Assembly: GCA_034440575.1 (NCBI GenBank)
Contig: JAOTOL010001504.1
Location: 956,001 to 1,020,000 of the forward strand
Length of the DNA: 64,000 nt
Origin: Imbricaverruca yamaguchii
Taxonomy: Eukaryota; Arthropoda; Thecostraca; Neoverrucidae
Direction: 5' to 3'
Both the position numbers and the translations under genes were made by a program. Shown here in pieces: positions 13,386-25,437 of the stretch (positions are counted from its first letter, which is position 1; the number at the start of each line of letters is the position of its first letter). The notes beneath the pieces were generated by a model. It was not told the DNA's origin and ran no database searches. It saw nothing but the letters and a program-made list of their open reading frames with translations.

Positions 13386-14588
13386 GTTGCACAAGCTTGA
13401 AGGTCGCAATAGAATGGAGGCGGGTGATTGGGCCGGAAGCACAATAGACAGCCGCCGGTATTGTTTCCATGCGCAACAATTGGCAGGGTTAGGCGGCGGC
13501 CGCCGCTCGCGCCCAAAACCGGGCACGGGGCGAAACGTCGGGCAGAAGATCGGGGAGCGCCACACATCTCATCATGACAAGACAGGAGCGGAGTGGCCGA
13601 ACAGGACAGGAGCGGTGTAACTTCGTCATAACCGATCAGAGCCACACGGGTGTGCCCACGTACATTGTCCCAATGTTCCGGAAAACCCGTGTATGGTCCA
13701 CAGCCGATAGATTGTTCTCAGCAATGACTTCCATTACCCGTGACAGCGAGCCTGGACACTACGTCAATAGAACATCAATTGAGTTGCCAGTGTAGGAAAA
13801 TTGTATGTGATCTTACCTCAGCTCCGTAGTTTTTGAACCGTGGCATTTGTGTCAAGTTCAATTTTCGCTACAGGGATATAATCCGAATTCGGGCTGGCCC
13901 TTGGGAAGGTACACAAGGGTAGATATAGTTTCCATGTGTCAGTTCAGGTATGGTTGAGCCTTGGCGAAGTTTGCCCAGTGCACAATGTCGTGTTGTGACT
14001 GTTATTCAGATGCGGAATTTGCTGCAAGGCCTAAGTTCTGACAGGCCTGAGTGCTACCGTTAATCACATCATATATATATCATGCCACCTCTACTTATGC
14101 CATCGGAGTTATCTGCACATTGCTCAGGGAGCTAATCGCCCACTGCATATTTCATTACGTCTTTGGGTCTCATATTTATCATGGAAGTGCTTTTATATCA
14201 GCAGAATAGTGCATTAATTAGACTAATTGCAGGCCGTTTGGTGTGACGGTGCCGAGGAATATCGCGGTTGGCTCATCATCCATGGATTTGTATTTGGTTT
14301 GTTCAGAGATAGCATGCTATTCATGAAGCATGAGCTCAGGACGCTTTTCAGCATTGCATTTCAGTACGTATTCACTTATAAGATGACAACTTCTTACTGT
14401 TCAAGCGAACAAATTGTCAATGATAAACACCGCCGACAAATGTACATCAAAACCGTCCTCCCCACTTGCTTCGTTGTCGTTTTTAAGGCATGAATTGGTT
14501 CTGAGGTACGGCTGATCAATTGAAAATCATTGTGTTAATGACTTCCAAGTAGACTGGTAAGATGCCGTTGACGACGGGACCTGGAAAA
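13385..14588. other. Intron 3 unique sequence
   Basis: AT-rich after 13790. No exon seen. Confidence 0.5.
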
Positions 14589-14589
14589 C

Positions 14590-15180
14590 CAGGCCGTGGT
14601 CCAGGAGGCAGGGACCCGCCGGACACCCTGTCCGCCACATCTGGTCCAGGAGGCAGGATCCACCGGACACCCTGTCCGCCACATCTGGTCTAGGAAGCAT
14701 GGATCCACCGGACACCCTGTCCGCCACATCTGGTCCAGGAGGCAGGGATCCACCGGACACCCTGTCCGCCACATCTGGTCCAGGAGGCAGGGATCCACCG
14801 GACACCCTGTCCGCCACATCTGGTCCAGGAGGCAGGGATCCACCGGACACCCTGTCCGCCACATCTGGTCCAGGAGGCAGGGATCCGCCGGACACCCTGT
14901 CCGCCACATCTGGTCCAGGAGGCAGGGGTCTTCCCTATACCCTATCCGCCACATCTGATCCAGGATGCAGGGATCCGCCGGGCACCCTGTCTGCCACATC
15001 TGGTCCAGGAGGCAGGGGTCTTCCGGATACCCTGTCCGCCACATCTGGTCCAGGAGACAGGGGTCTTCCGGATACCCTGTCCGACACGGCTGATCCAGGA
15101 TGCAGAGATCCGCCGGACACCCTGTCCGCCACATCTGGTCCAGGATGCAGGGATCCGCCGGGCACCTGGTCAGACCGGGT
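14590..15180. repeat. 45-bp minisatellite
   Basis: About 13 copies with CACCCTGTCCGCCACATCTG and GTCCAGGAGGCAGGGATCC. The right copies (from 14930) vary more (CTTCCGGATACC, GATCCAGGATGC) than the left ones, so homogenisation is stronger on the left. Confidence 0.95.
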
Positions 15181-15562
15181 GACCCTGGCAGGCGCGCTCC
15201 GATCTGACCGGTCATGAATCACGCAAGTCTCCCACAAGCCCCGCTCCCTCCCTCCGCTCCTCACGGCCACGGGCGTCCGGGTTTCTGACACCAGCTCGCT
15301 GGTGATGTCACCACGCTCCAGGAACACCCGCATACCAATGAAGGCGGGGGATAATCGAGTTCACTTTCGATGTCGGGATGACCGCTGAAGCAGCACACGA
15401 TCAGATCCTTGCCATACTTTTCACCCTTGTATAGCGAGCTTTTCCATTTCGAATCTGGGTGAGGAAGGCAGCTAGACAGGAGAGTGGTGTGATAGTAAAA
15501 TGTTAGATGATATGCAACTGGGTTTTTATGCAAATGCATGTATACTTTAACGCTGTGCATTG

Positions 15563-15661
<99 letters not shown>

Positions 15662-16283
15662 TGCATATATATATATCACAAATACATCACAAGCGACGTG
15701 GGTATCGTGAGTTAGCATGTTTGCCTTCAGATCCTTTTTTCGCACACATAGCTTACACTAGCCAGAGGACTAAAATTGCTTTTGATGGAATATGCCTAAC
15801 AAGGCATATTCTTGCCAGAATGTAGCCCTAGACTGGGTACAATGTGCCTGCACGAAATTGTTAAATTATTTTATTCCAGCTGCTTAATTCGGCCCATATG
15901 CATATAGATAAGTATGCGAGCCCAGCGGACACTGGGCATGATGTGAAGTGATACTGGACGGACAGCACGACACGGTCAAGTGCCATTTGACTAGGGTTCT
16001 CCGGCTGGATACAACTACATGTTTTGCATGATGACATTGGAACGGAATCACTCACGGAGGTACTGCAGATGGTTAATAGCAGCGGGCTGGGACCGGCACA
16101 AATGCACACTGGATGCATACAAACGCATTACAAGGAATGCATACAAATGCGTTTCCCGGGTACCACAGGATTCGCACGGTTCCATACATCGTCACGAGCC
16201 GCTCCATCGGTAGCGCGGCAACGTTCAGCTGACAGTCGACGACAGAGCTGTCCGGGCCAGCCAGCGACGACAGGCGAACTCAC
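15180..16283. other. Intron 3 sequence with a (TA)n(TG)n microsatellite
   Basis: The microsatellite is annotated separately. A frame around 15230-15333 (minus) reads VFLERGDITSELVSE but lacks an acceptor, and the exons on either side join without it. Confidence 0.5.
15567..15660. repeat. (TA)n(TG)n microsatellite
   Basis: About 60 bases of TA followed by about 30 bases of TG. Confidence 0.97.
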
Positions 16284-16351
16284 CTGAAGGAGTCGATCGA
16301 GACCCGGTCGAACCACGTCCTCAGCGGCGACGCCTCGTATGCCCTGGTCAG
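16284..16351 (-). CDS. Exon: middle of SEA domain
   Basis: A 68-base exon, too short to stand out as an ORF. It follows ctctctgtcccgacag (strong acceptor) and ends TTCAG|GTGAGT (consensus donor). It reads LTRAYEASPLRTWF then DRVSIDSF, the second half of the first SEA helix and the strand before the cleavage turn. It enters in phase 0, as required by the exon at 21195-21480, and leaves AG, which joins the T at 9001 to give Ser. Reading frame, phase and domain order all agree, so I accept it despite its size. Introns on either side are 4843 and 7282 bp. An array of a palindromic 33-bp unit starts about 290 bases upstream of the acceptor. Confidence 0.75.
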
Positions 16352-16639
16352 CTGTCGGGACAGAGAGGTGCATGCGTCAACGCGACTGGTCGACGCGGTG
16401 ACTCCTCACTGACGTCACGCGCGGGTCAAGGTCAGTCACGGGTGAGAAGGCTCTCGTTACGAGAAGCCCAGGTATGACGTCATCAGTGGCTCGGCACGAA
16501 ATCACAAGCGACCCATCCTGGTGTTAGGAATGCCTGGTCAGCGTCGGGTAATCGAATGGTGGAGCAATCGGAGGCGTCGCTACTAACTGGCCGACCACAG
16601 GCACACACAGTGGCCCGGTAGCCTGAGAAACAACACAGC

Positions 16640-17040
16640 ACAGTCCTGCGGTGGTCTGACAGACCACAGGACATAGTGGCCCGGTGGTCTGACAGACCAC
16701 AGGACATAGTGGCCCGGTGGTCTGACAGACCACAGGACATAGTGGCCCGGTGGTCTGACAGACCACAGGACATAGTGACCCGGTGGTCTGACAGACCACA
16801 GGACATAGTGACCCGGTGGTCTGACAGACCACAGGACATAGTGGCCCGGTGGTCTGACAGACCACAGGTCATAGTGGCCCGGTGGTCTGACAGACCACAG
16901 GACATAGTGGCCCGGTGATCTGACAGACCACAGGACATAGTGGCCCGGTGGTCTGACAGACCACAGGACATAGTGGCCCGGTGGTCTGACAGACCACAGG
17001 ACATAGTGGCCCGGTGGTCTGCCAGACTACAGCATGAAGT
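16640..17040. repeat. 33-bp minisatellite with palindromic core
   Basis: About 12 copies of GGTCTGACAGACCACAGGAC plus ATAGTGGCCC. GGTCTGACAGACC is a perfect inverted repeat around one base, so the array can form a ladder of hairpins. Confidence 0.96.
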
Positions 17041-18125
17041 GACACAACACCTTGGGGTAGCACAGGACATGTTGGCACAGCGCCCTGGGAGAAGAGAAAC
17101 ATATAAAGAAGCTAAGGGGAACACGGCGTCCATTGCAGTGCATTGACGCCACCAGCACAGCGGTGGGTGGCTAACACGTCAGAGCCGCTTCCGGTCGGAC
17201 ATTTACCCCGTGGTGTCCCTCGAATTACGGCCGGTGTCGACAAGCCAGCTTGATGTTAATGAGCCGGATAATGACCCTGTGCGATTTAGCGGAATCCTCT
17301 GTGTCAGCGACAAGAGCCGTAACTCAGCTATGAGTGCGCTTTTAAGGGGTGGCTGTGGCCATATCAAATGTCAAGTTGGTCATCATCTCTGCAGTGAGAA
17401 GTGATAAAGCTCATGGATGTTGTCATTTGCGAAATATATAATGCATTGTTAGAACTTGGCACGCTTGGCGAATGCTGCGCAACAACGCGACTTGCATACT
17501 TAGAAAGGGCTAATATCTTAGCAATGCATATGGAAGCCCAAGTCCAGTCCAAGTCCAAGCTTCTGCTTAAACCCTGTTGCAGCTGGTTCCAACGAGTCAA
17601 CCTGCTACCTAAGCTTCACTTAGAGCCAGGTCAGACAAAGTTAGAATATTTCGGGTCACAACTGGCCGACTCAAGCCCACTTATGCACAATAAGTGAAGT
17701 TTCTCCGGAATGCTCTTCGCATTTTGATGGTAAAATGTATCCGTTTGCAATATTGGTCCAGTTTGGAAGATAACACCTGACTTCGCCAATTTTGATTTTA
17801 CCACACAATTGATGTTAACAATCTGTGTACCTTAATCTGACTTTGCAGGCACAGGATGACTGTCAATTAAATCCCAGCATGACTGCCATTTAATTGACTG
17901 TCTTCACGTCCATAGTGTTCTGATCATGGTTTCATAAATCAGCATTTTTTCAAGCTCCAAGTTTGTGTAGTTCGTCGACTGTTATGAAACAATGTCTGAT
18001 TCCTTCTGTAGTTTCTCAGGCTAGACTGCAACTAGGTTGGACATGGGTTTGAAATATGAATCATTATGGAGCACTGTTGCATCAGCAACATCAGCTAATG
18101 CACCTGATTGAGCTTTCAGCTTTTG
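17040..18125. other. Intron 2 unique sequence
   Basis: Mixed composition, no exon seen. Confidence 0.5.
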
Positions 18126-18325
18126 GACTCCCCATCCAGACTGCAGTCTGCCAGTCTGGATGTTTTGTCAGTCAGTCTGTCCAGTCTATTATGTCTCGCC
18201 ACCCGGACTACAGTCTGGTGCTCTCAGTTTCTCATGTCTTCCCACCAGGACTACAGTCTGGTGCTGTCAGTCTGTCATGTCTCCCCATCCGGACTACAGT
18301 CTGGTGCTGCCAGTCTGTCACGTTT
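18125..18325. repeat. ~42-bp minisatellite
   Basis: Four or five copies with CCGGACTACAGTCTGGTGCT; CCAGACTGCAGTCTG-like sub-motifs are partly palindromic. Confidence 0.88.
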
Positions 18326-19095
18326 CCAGAAAGGCGAATGCCCAAGTCCAGGACGACGACATCGTGTTCGGGACCGTAATGGCATCAGCAGGGTGTTTGA
18401 AGTGAGATGATGACAAGCCATACTGAGTTGCGAACGTAGCTCCCTTGATCTTCCAGAGTCAACAGCGGGCGACGAATGTCGCAGATCCCCTGCCGTGAGC
18501 TTATTACCACCCAAAGTCATCTGTCGAATGTCGTAGATATTCTGCCGCGAACCAATTTCCATCCAAAGTTATCGGTCGAGTACTTCGCTACTCACATCCC
18601 TTTCTCTCCAGACCAGTAGAAATATTGTTCTTCTGGCAATTCTGGTGGCGAGAACCTCCTACGACGCTGAAGCGACCGGCAGAAGTGACCGGCTTCCTCG
18701 ACTATCTGCGGAAGAACGACGCGCCGCCCCCGAGTGGGAGGGGCCGGAGGGCGGTGCCGGCCGCTGAGGAATAAGTCCTTGACTAGCTGATGATGATGTT
18801 CCAGAGGGCCCTGTCGGGTATCTGATCTGAGTGGCGAGCCGCGGTATCGGCTATCGACCGGGTGACCGACACCGGGCCGTGCGCCGTTATCGCCCGCCCT
18901 GTCCCATCGACCGACCCCCGCTTCGTAGGTCACACGCAGTCCGGCAACGCGGCGCGCTTCCGACCCGGGGCGCTACGCCAGCTCCCACCGGAGGCCGGCG
19001 ACCGGCCGCCCGGCCAGAGGTCCCCGCCAGGTCAGTCGCAGGTGCGGTGTCTCACCAGGGGCGGTGTCACTGCGCCGCACCTCGCACCCCCCTCC
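18325..19095. other. Intron 2 sequence, GC-rich from 18640
   Basis: Contains only the candidate segment at 18596-18763, described separately. Confidence 0.45.
18596..18763 (-). other. Candidate exon-like segment inside intron 2 of the mucin-like gene
   Basis: On the minus strand the frame after tattcctcag runs to GGGAT|GTGAGT and reads QIVEEAGHFCRSLQRRRRFS then ELPEEQYFYWSGEKG. The splice signals are good, but the phases do not fit between the flanking SEA exons (both phase 0), so it is not a constitutive exon of that gene. It could be a decayed or alternative exon or chance. Confidence 0.2.
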
Positions 19096-19330
19096 CGGCG
19101 GATATGCTGACACCCCCCTCGCCCCCCCCACGGCGGGCGCCGGGCCATACCCTCTCACGGCGAGCAAACCGGTGCCACGCCTCGGCCACCCTCCCACGGC
19201 GGGCAGACCAGCGCCACCCCTCGGCCACCCTCCCACGGCGAGCAAACCGGCGCCTCACCTCGGCCACCCTCCCACGGCGGGCAGACCGGTGCCACGCCTC
19301 GGCCACCATTCCACGCCGACCCGGCCGCCT
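19095..19330. repeat. 39-bp minisatellite
   Basis: Five or six copies with CCTCGGCCACCCTCCCACGG and CGGGCAGACCGGTGCCACG. The period is a multiple of 3, so frames stay open for long stretches. Confidence 0.92.
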
Positions 19331-20518
19331 GTCCGGCGCAGATATACCGCAGCGGGGACAGAGATCACGAACCGACGCGGCCGACTCAATCGGATCGACG
19401 TCGAACCGCCGCGGGCGCAATCGAATCGACGCGGAGCGTCGGGCCGGCCGTCAGTCGGCCCGATCGGTGCAGGGGAGATTGCGAGTCATGACTTCCGGCG
19501 AGCGGCCGTATCGGCCGGTCGCCGCCAGTCTGATCATCGTTGGGCGGGCACGTCGCGACAAATCCCCGCCGATATCGTGACAGAGTGCTGCCGTCGCGCG
19601 CTTTGCAGTTGCCATCCGGCCGGTGACGTTTGTTACACGGTACGACTGAGGTGCGAGCACTCCTGACAGACGAGCGGCGAGGCGCCGACCTCAGAACGGC
19701 AGTTGCCGTGATCCTGCCATTCAAGGTGGTGTGCAATGTCGGCGCCGGCAATGCCCGACACTGTCGGTGCTGCCAGCGTAGATCGGCAATCATGAAACTG
19801 AGGCATTCAGCCGCAGGAAATGTGTACACTTATTTGGCATGTTTGAGAATAGGATTACCAATAATTATTCGTTCGTCGTGGTCCATGGGGAGTGCGATGG
19901 ACCGGAAGCCCATTGTGTGATGATAATTAGTATGTCAGCCTCGGATATACACGCTACTATATACACAGACTAACGACTGAAGGTATTATAATGGATATTG
20001 ATGCGACTGTAGGATACGCAAATAGGTCTGGAGACTCTTTTGTTGATGACATGTCATGAGAATATTGTGCGAGCGCAATAGGTATGCCATCGTCACAAAA
20101 GCACCTGTAGCTTCATAAAACAAATGAGACGAGTACCAAAGGGTATCGTGATTCTAGACTGAGCCGGCCTAAAGCTGGGCATTTCGCAAACACGACCTTG
20201 TAAATGTTACAACGGCGACGGTATGTGCAGAGTTCAACGGGCTCCAGTCATGCAATGCCTGCTTCCCACGCCCTGACCCCAGCCCTCGTACATGACAAGT
20301 CGATTCCACGCTCGTTAGGAATATCCAGGCTACCCAGATACTTTTGTCAGCCATCAGCAGTGCTAAGTGGCCTGGTGTGAACTGCGGCTGATATTGATGG
20401 TGTGATGTGATGCGCTAACGACCTCGAATACCTGCTATGAGCTGCGACTGACTGAGTGCCTGAGTGCCTGACCGCCATCGAACGCGTGGCGTAGCTTATG
20501 ACTATTACGAGCGTCCGT
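19330..20518. other. Intron 2 unique sequence
   Basis: GC-rich to about 19760, then AT-rich. No exon seen. Confidence 0.5.
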
Positions 20519-21095
20519 TGTAACTCATGACCTATCCCTGGCGTCTGGTGTGGCCCGTGACTTATCCCTGATGTCTGATGTAACCCGTGACTTATCCCTG
20601 ATGTCTGATGTGATCCGTGACCTATCCCTGGCGTCTGGTGTGGCCCGTGACTTATCCCTGGTGTCTGATATGACCCGTGACCTATCCCTGGCGTCTGGTG
20701 TGACCCGTTACTTATCCCTGGTGCCTGATGTGACCCGTGACCTATCCCTGGCGTCTGGTGTGGCCCGTGACCTATCCCTGGCGTCTGGTATGGCCCGTGA
20801 CTTATCCCTGGTGTCTGATGTGACCCGTGACCTATCCCTGGCGTTTGGTGTGGCCCGTGACCTATCCCTGGCGTCTGGTGTGGCTCGTGCTTATCCGTGG
20901 TGTCTGATGTAACCCATGACCTATTCCTGGCGTCTGGTGTGGCCCGTGACCTATCCCTGGCGTCTGGTGTGGCTCGTGCTTATCCGTGGTGTCTGATGTA
21001 ACCCATGACCTATTCCTGGCGTCTGGTGTGGCCCGTGACCTATCGCTGGCTTTTGATATGACCCGTAACCTATCTCTGGCGCCTGACGTGATCCG
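20518..21095. repeat. 30-bp minisatellite
   Basis: About 19 copies of TATCCCTGGCGTCTGGTGTG plus GCCCGTGACC, ending 100 bases from the SEA/linker exon at 21195. A ~110-bp stretch is itself duplicated (20875 and 20965). Confidence 0.95.
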
Positions 21096-21194
21096 TGACT
21101 GATCACGAGTGTGTCACGTGACTGGTCGTTGACCCCAAGCAACTGTCTGGACCTGTTATCGACTCGTGAGTGTCGGGCGCGACGCGCGACTGAC

Positions 21195-21480
21195 CTCTTC
21201 TGCGACGAACTCTGCGGCGTCCTTCCAGGCGTCGGTGCCTGGCACAGCCAGGCCCGCCTGCCACCGCAGGCCGTCCACGATACGGATCGAGCTGGCCATC
21301 CGACAGTTGGACGAGCACGTGCCGGGCGTGGTCGGCACGGCGGTGGTGGTGGTCGTCGTGCTGGTGGTGGTGGTGGTGGCGGCCGGCGTCTGCTGCGCCG
21401 ACGCGTCGGCCGACTGCGGTCGCCGTGTCGTCGCCACCGTCGCCACCGTCGGCGGACTCGGCCAGCCCGTGAACTTCGGC
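21195..21480 (-). CDS. Exon: Thr-rich linker and first part of SEA domain
   Basis: Continues the gene at 22549-25852. The exon follows a tcggcag acceptor and enters with one base (G) that completes the Arg codon begun in the previous exon. It holds 95 codons: a Pro/Thr linker with two Thr runs, a short CSSNC cysteine pair, then RIVDGLRWQAGLAVPGT and DAWKDAAEFVAEE, which read like the first strand and first helix of a SEA domain. It ends in phase 0 at GAG|GTCAGT, an acceptable donor. The intron to the previous exon is 1068 bp and carries a 45-bp tandem array that stops only about 25 bases before the acceptor. The acceptor pyrimidine tract is weak because of that array, so the exact 5' edge is the least certain point. 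Confidence 0.78.
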
Positions 21481-21504
21481 CTGCCGACCATCAGCGAGTC
21501 TCCG

Positions 21505-21862
21505 TGACAGGGACGTGGAGCAGCGTGGCGTACAACATACGGCGCGCCTCCATAACAGGGACATACGGCATGGTGTACGGCATTCGGCACGCCTCCATAA
21601 CAGGGACATGCGGCACGGTGTACGGCATGCGGCACGCCTCCATAACAGGGACATACGGCATGGTGTACGGCATTCGGCACGCCTCCATAACAGGGACATG
21701 CGGCACGGTGTACGGCATGCGGCACGCCTCCATAACAGGGGCATACGGCATGGTGTACGGCATGTGGCACTCCTCCATAACAGGGACATACGGCATGGTG
21801 TACGGCATGCGGCACGCCTCCATAACAGGGACATGCGGCATGGTGTGCGGCATGCGGTGCAT
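21505..21862. repeat. 45-bp minisatellite next to a splice acceptor
   Basis: Eight copies with CATAACAGGGACATACGGCA and TGGTGTACGGCATGCGGCAC. The array stops about 25 bases from the acceptor of exon 21195-21480. Alternating variants (tacggcatgg and tgcggcacgg) give a 90-bp higher order in the left half. Confidence 0.95.
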
Positions 21863-22548
21863 AGCTTGTGATCGCATAGTTCACCGAGGGAATTGGGTTT
21901 TACGACGAACACAAAGGCTTCGTGATATAACAATGTCGCGTGCGCTTCACCCAGTGAGACCTTGAGCGAGAGCTCAATGAAGCGTAATCGGTGTGAGCGT
22001 TTGATTCTCACTAGAACACATTGGTACAACGCCAACATAGTTCCCCAGAAGTTGCACAGTAATTTGGTGCTGAATTAAAATATTATAATTATCTCTTATG
22101 TGGGCGCCATAGTAAATGCTATTATGTTGAGCTGGACCCGAATTTAAAATAAAAAGATAAAACAATTAAACCGATATGAGAAACAGATATTGAGAAACAA
22201 TGCTATCATACTAGCAATGTTAAATATCGTTTATGTTCTCATGGTGCCAAGCAATAGATGTATGAAGGCATACATATGATGGCGGGGCACGTAAAAGGGC
22301 TCGGTTATGTGCGTGGCTATATTTATACGTGATTGCTGCTGTATGTGAGTGAATCGCTTCGCCGGATCAAAATTGAGCTGCTTATAACTTTTATAGAAAT
22401 TGACGAAAGTTCACTGAAACAAGCTTCCGATTCCGAACTTGCGAATTGATCAGATTAATTATTTTCATAAAACCTTATGCCCACAAAAGCTGGCCGAGGC
22501 ATCATTCGCCGACTCCAGACCACATTGAGAGCACGGGGTCACACCTAC
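21862..22548. other. Intron 1 (between the large exon and the linker exon), AT-rich part
   Basis: Unique sequence following the 45-bp array, ending at the donor gtaggt of the large exon. Confidence 0.7.
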
Positions 22549-25406
22549 CTGGAATTAAGCCGCGAGAAGAGGCCTTCTTTGGAGTTCCCCACATCATACA
22601 CAAGTGGCGGGATGGCAGTGGTGCTGCTCGGTTTTGGGACGGAATAGTCCAGTGGCTTCCGGTCGCCGTTGCGTCCTCCAGGGAACACGATGCCACCCTT
22701 CCTTCGCGTAGGCCTCGTTGTCGTCGTGGAGGACTCTTCCTCCGACGTTTCGTCACCGGCCGAGACTGCCGGGGCCTTGTAGCCGGGTGGGAGGAAAGCC
22801 GAAACGTTGACCTCGGTGGCTACCACGGCAGGGTCGTCGCTGCCACTCTGTGTTGTTGTTTCTGGAGGCTTGTAGCCGGGCGGGAGGAAGGACGAAACGT
22901 CGGCCTCGGTGGCTACCACGATCGGGTCTGGACTGCCACTCTGTGTCGTTTCCGGAGGCTTGTAGCCGGGTGGAAGGAACGACGAGACGTCTTCTTCCAC
23001 CACAGGGACCTTGTAACCGGGCGGGAGGAAGGATGATACGTCTTCTTGAATCGCCACGGGAGGAAGACTGCCGCGAGTGCTCTCAGTTGTCTTTTCGGGA
23101 GGTTTGTAGCCCGGAGGAAGGAAGGCCGACACATCCTCTTCAACTATAACTGGAAGACCGGCGGCTGCCTGGGTTGTCGTTTCTGGCGGCTTGTACCCGG
23201 GTGGCAAGAAGGACGACACATCCTCATCAATGATGATCGGCCCCTTGCGAGAGGTGGTGGTACTCACCGCCGCCAGCTGGAAGCCGGGGGGCAGGAACGC
23301 GGACAGGTCCTCAACCTCCTCGGCCTTGAGCGCGGACCTGGCTGTGGTGGTGATGGGTGGCGGCGTGAGACGCGGCTCGCTGGCCGAGTTCTCCAGCTGC
23401 TGCCGCACTTTGTTCTTGAAACCCTCCGGGAGCAGGTCCGGATTGATGTCCTCCTCGATGATGACCACTCCGCCAGCCGATCGCAGCGTGGTCGTCTCCA
23501 CCCTCTCGTCGACGGGCTTGAAGCCGGGCGGTAGGAACCGCGACACGTCTTCGTCGACGACCTCGACGCCGAGGTTGGCGGCCGTGCTGGTGGTGGGCCT
23601 TCCGCTGGAGGTGGGTCGGCGCCGACTGAGTGGCGGCGACGGTCGCTGTCGACTGCTCTCGGACTCCAGCGCCTTGCCGCCTCTCCCGTCGTCGACGGGG
23701 CTCTCCGTGCTGGTGGTGCGACCACGCAGCCGCTCGATCAGCGACGAAAGACCGGGCCGCGAGGAGCGACTTCCCGGCGGCTTGTTCGAGAGGAACGATG
23801 ACAGCCCGGCGCGAGACGGCGCCTGCCGGCCCGTGTTGGCCGGCTCAGCCGGTGCCGGCGACTCGGTCGTGGTCGTGCTGGTGGTCGTTGTCGTGGTCGT
23901 GGTCGTGGTCGACGGGGACGTGGAGCTGTCGGCAGTCTCGCCGGGTGCCGATGCGACGCTTTGCCCGGCCTGCGCTTCCTGCAGCTGCTTCACCAGCAGA
24001 GAGGCGAGCCCGCCACGACCACCGCCGGACCGGCTGGCAGGTCGCGGCCGACGCGACGCAAGCGGGAAGCGCCTCTCTGTAGTCGTCCCGACCGGGGCTT
24101 CGCTCGCGGCCGGCTCGACCACCTGGCGGGCCGTCACGCTCGTGGTCTCCGCGGCGCGCTCCGTCGACGAGCCGGCGTTCAGCTGAAACTGCTGCTTCAG
24201 GCGCTCCCGCAGCGAGAGGCGGCGCGGCGATCCAGTCTTCTCGGTCGGTGCCGGCGCCGGAGCAGGTGTCGGCGCTTCCGTTGCGGGCGCTGCCGTCTCA
24301 GCCTGTTCCGGCTGCGAGCTGGCGCGGTTCCTGTTGCGGTTCCTCAGTCGGTCGCGGAACGCGGAGATGCCGCGCCGCGGGAAAGACGGCCTGGTGGGGT
24401 GCACCACCACCGGCGTCGTCTCGCGCGTGATGCGGTTGGTCGGCGGCGCCGTGATGGCAGTGGTGAAGTCTTCGTCGAGCAGAGGTGTCTCGGTGGTGAC
24501 TGGCAGAGTGGTCTCCCCGGCTGGTGTAGGAGCCACCGTCTCGTCGAGCGACTGCAGCTGTCTCTCGTCAGACACGGCCGGCGTGGGCAGCGCTGTGGTC
24601 CTCTCCGGAGCGACGGCGATGGTGCCGGTCGCCACGTCCGGGTTTGTCTGGATGCTGAATGAAGGTGGTTCGTCGGTAGTGTGCGTGGTCGTCAATAGGT
24701 CAAAGTTGTCGGTGAACGCTGTCTCGGTGGCGGCATCAGCGCCAGAATTGACGTCTTTCGGAGCGTCCTCCCGGCCGCTGGTGAAATCAATAAGAGATTT
24801 GTCTGTCGTGAACTCTGGAACAATTTCAGACGGAAAACCTGTCGTGCTGAAGGTCTCCCCATGTGGATCAATGAACTGGCCAAAGATGTCGGTCGTGCCT
24901 TCTCGCACACTGTTCTCGGTCACGCTGCCGAGTCTGGCATCATTTGCCCCCGAGTCGGCGGAATCGAACGGATCGCCTGCCGTGAACGTGCCGAACTCGT
25001 CGCCCGTGCTATCGGCGAAGTCCACCAGGCTACCATCGCTAATGAAGTTCTGCTCGTTCAGCGGCTGCGCTGTTGTGAACTCGCCGAAGACTGCCGGCAG
25101 CGACTCGGTTATCCGTCGCGGTTCTTCGCCAACGAACTGGAAGGTGGTCCGCTGGAGGTCCACCGGCTGGGCGGTGGTGCGCGGCGCCGAGTTGCGCGTC
25201 GTGTCCCACTGCGTCTGTCCGAACGCGGTCACCTCGTTGGCGCGTCGGGTGGGCTCGAGCTGGACGGTGCTCGGCGTGGTGGTCGTCACGAACCGGAACA
25301 GCGTGACGCGGCCGGGCCGTGGTCGCGGCCGTAGCCGCAGCCTGCGCGTGGTGGTGGCGGCCGGCGGAGGCGTGGTCGGACGCGTCGTCGGCGGCGGACG
25401 TGTCGT

Positions 25407-25437
<31 letters not shown>

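Noticed and set aside
15230..15333. VFLERGDITSELVSE as an extra SEA exon
   Set aside because: No acceptor precedes it, an in-frame stop lies just upstream, and the exons at 16284 and 9001 join perfectly without it.
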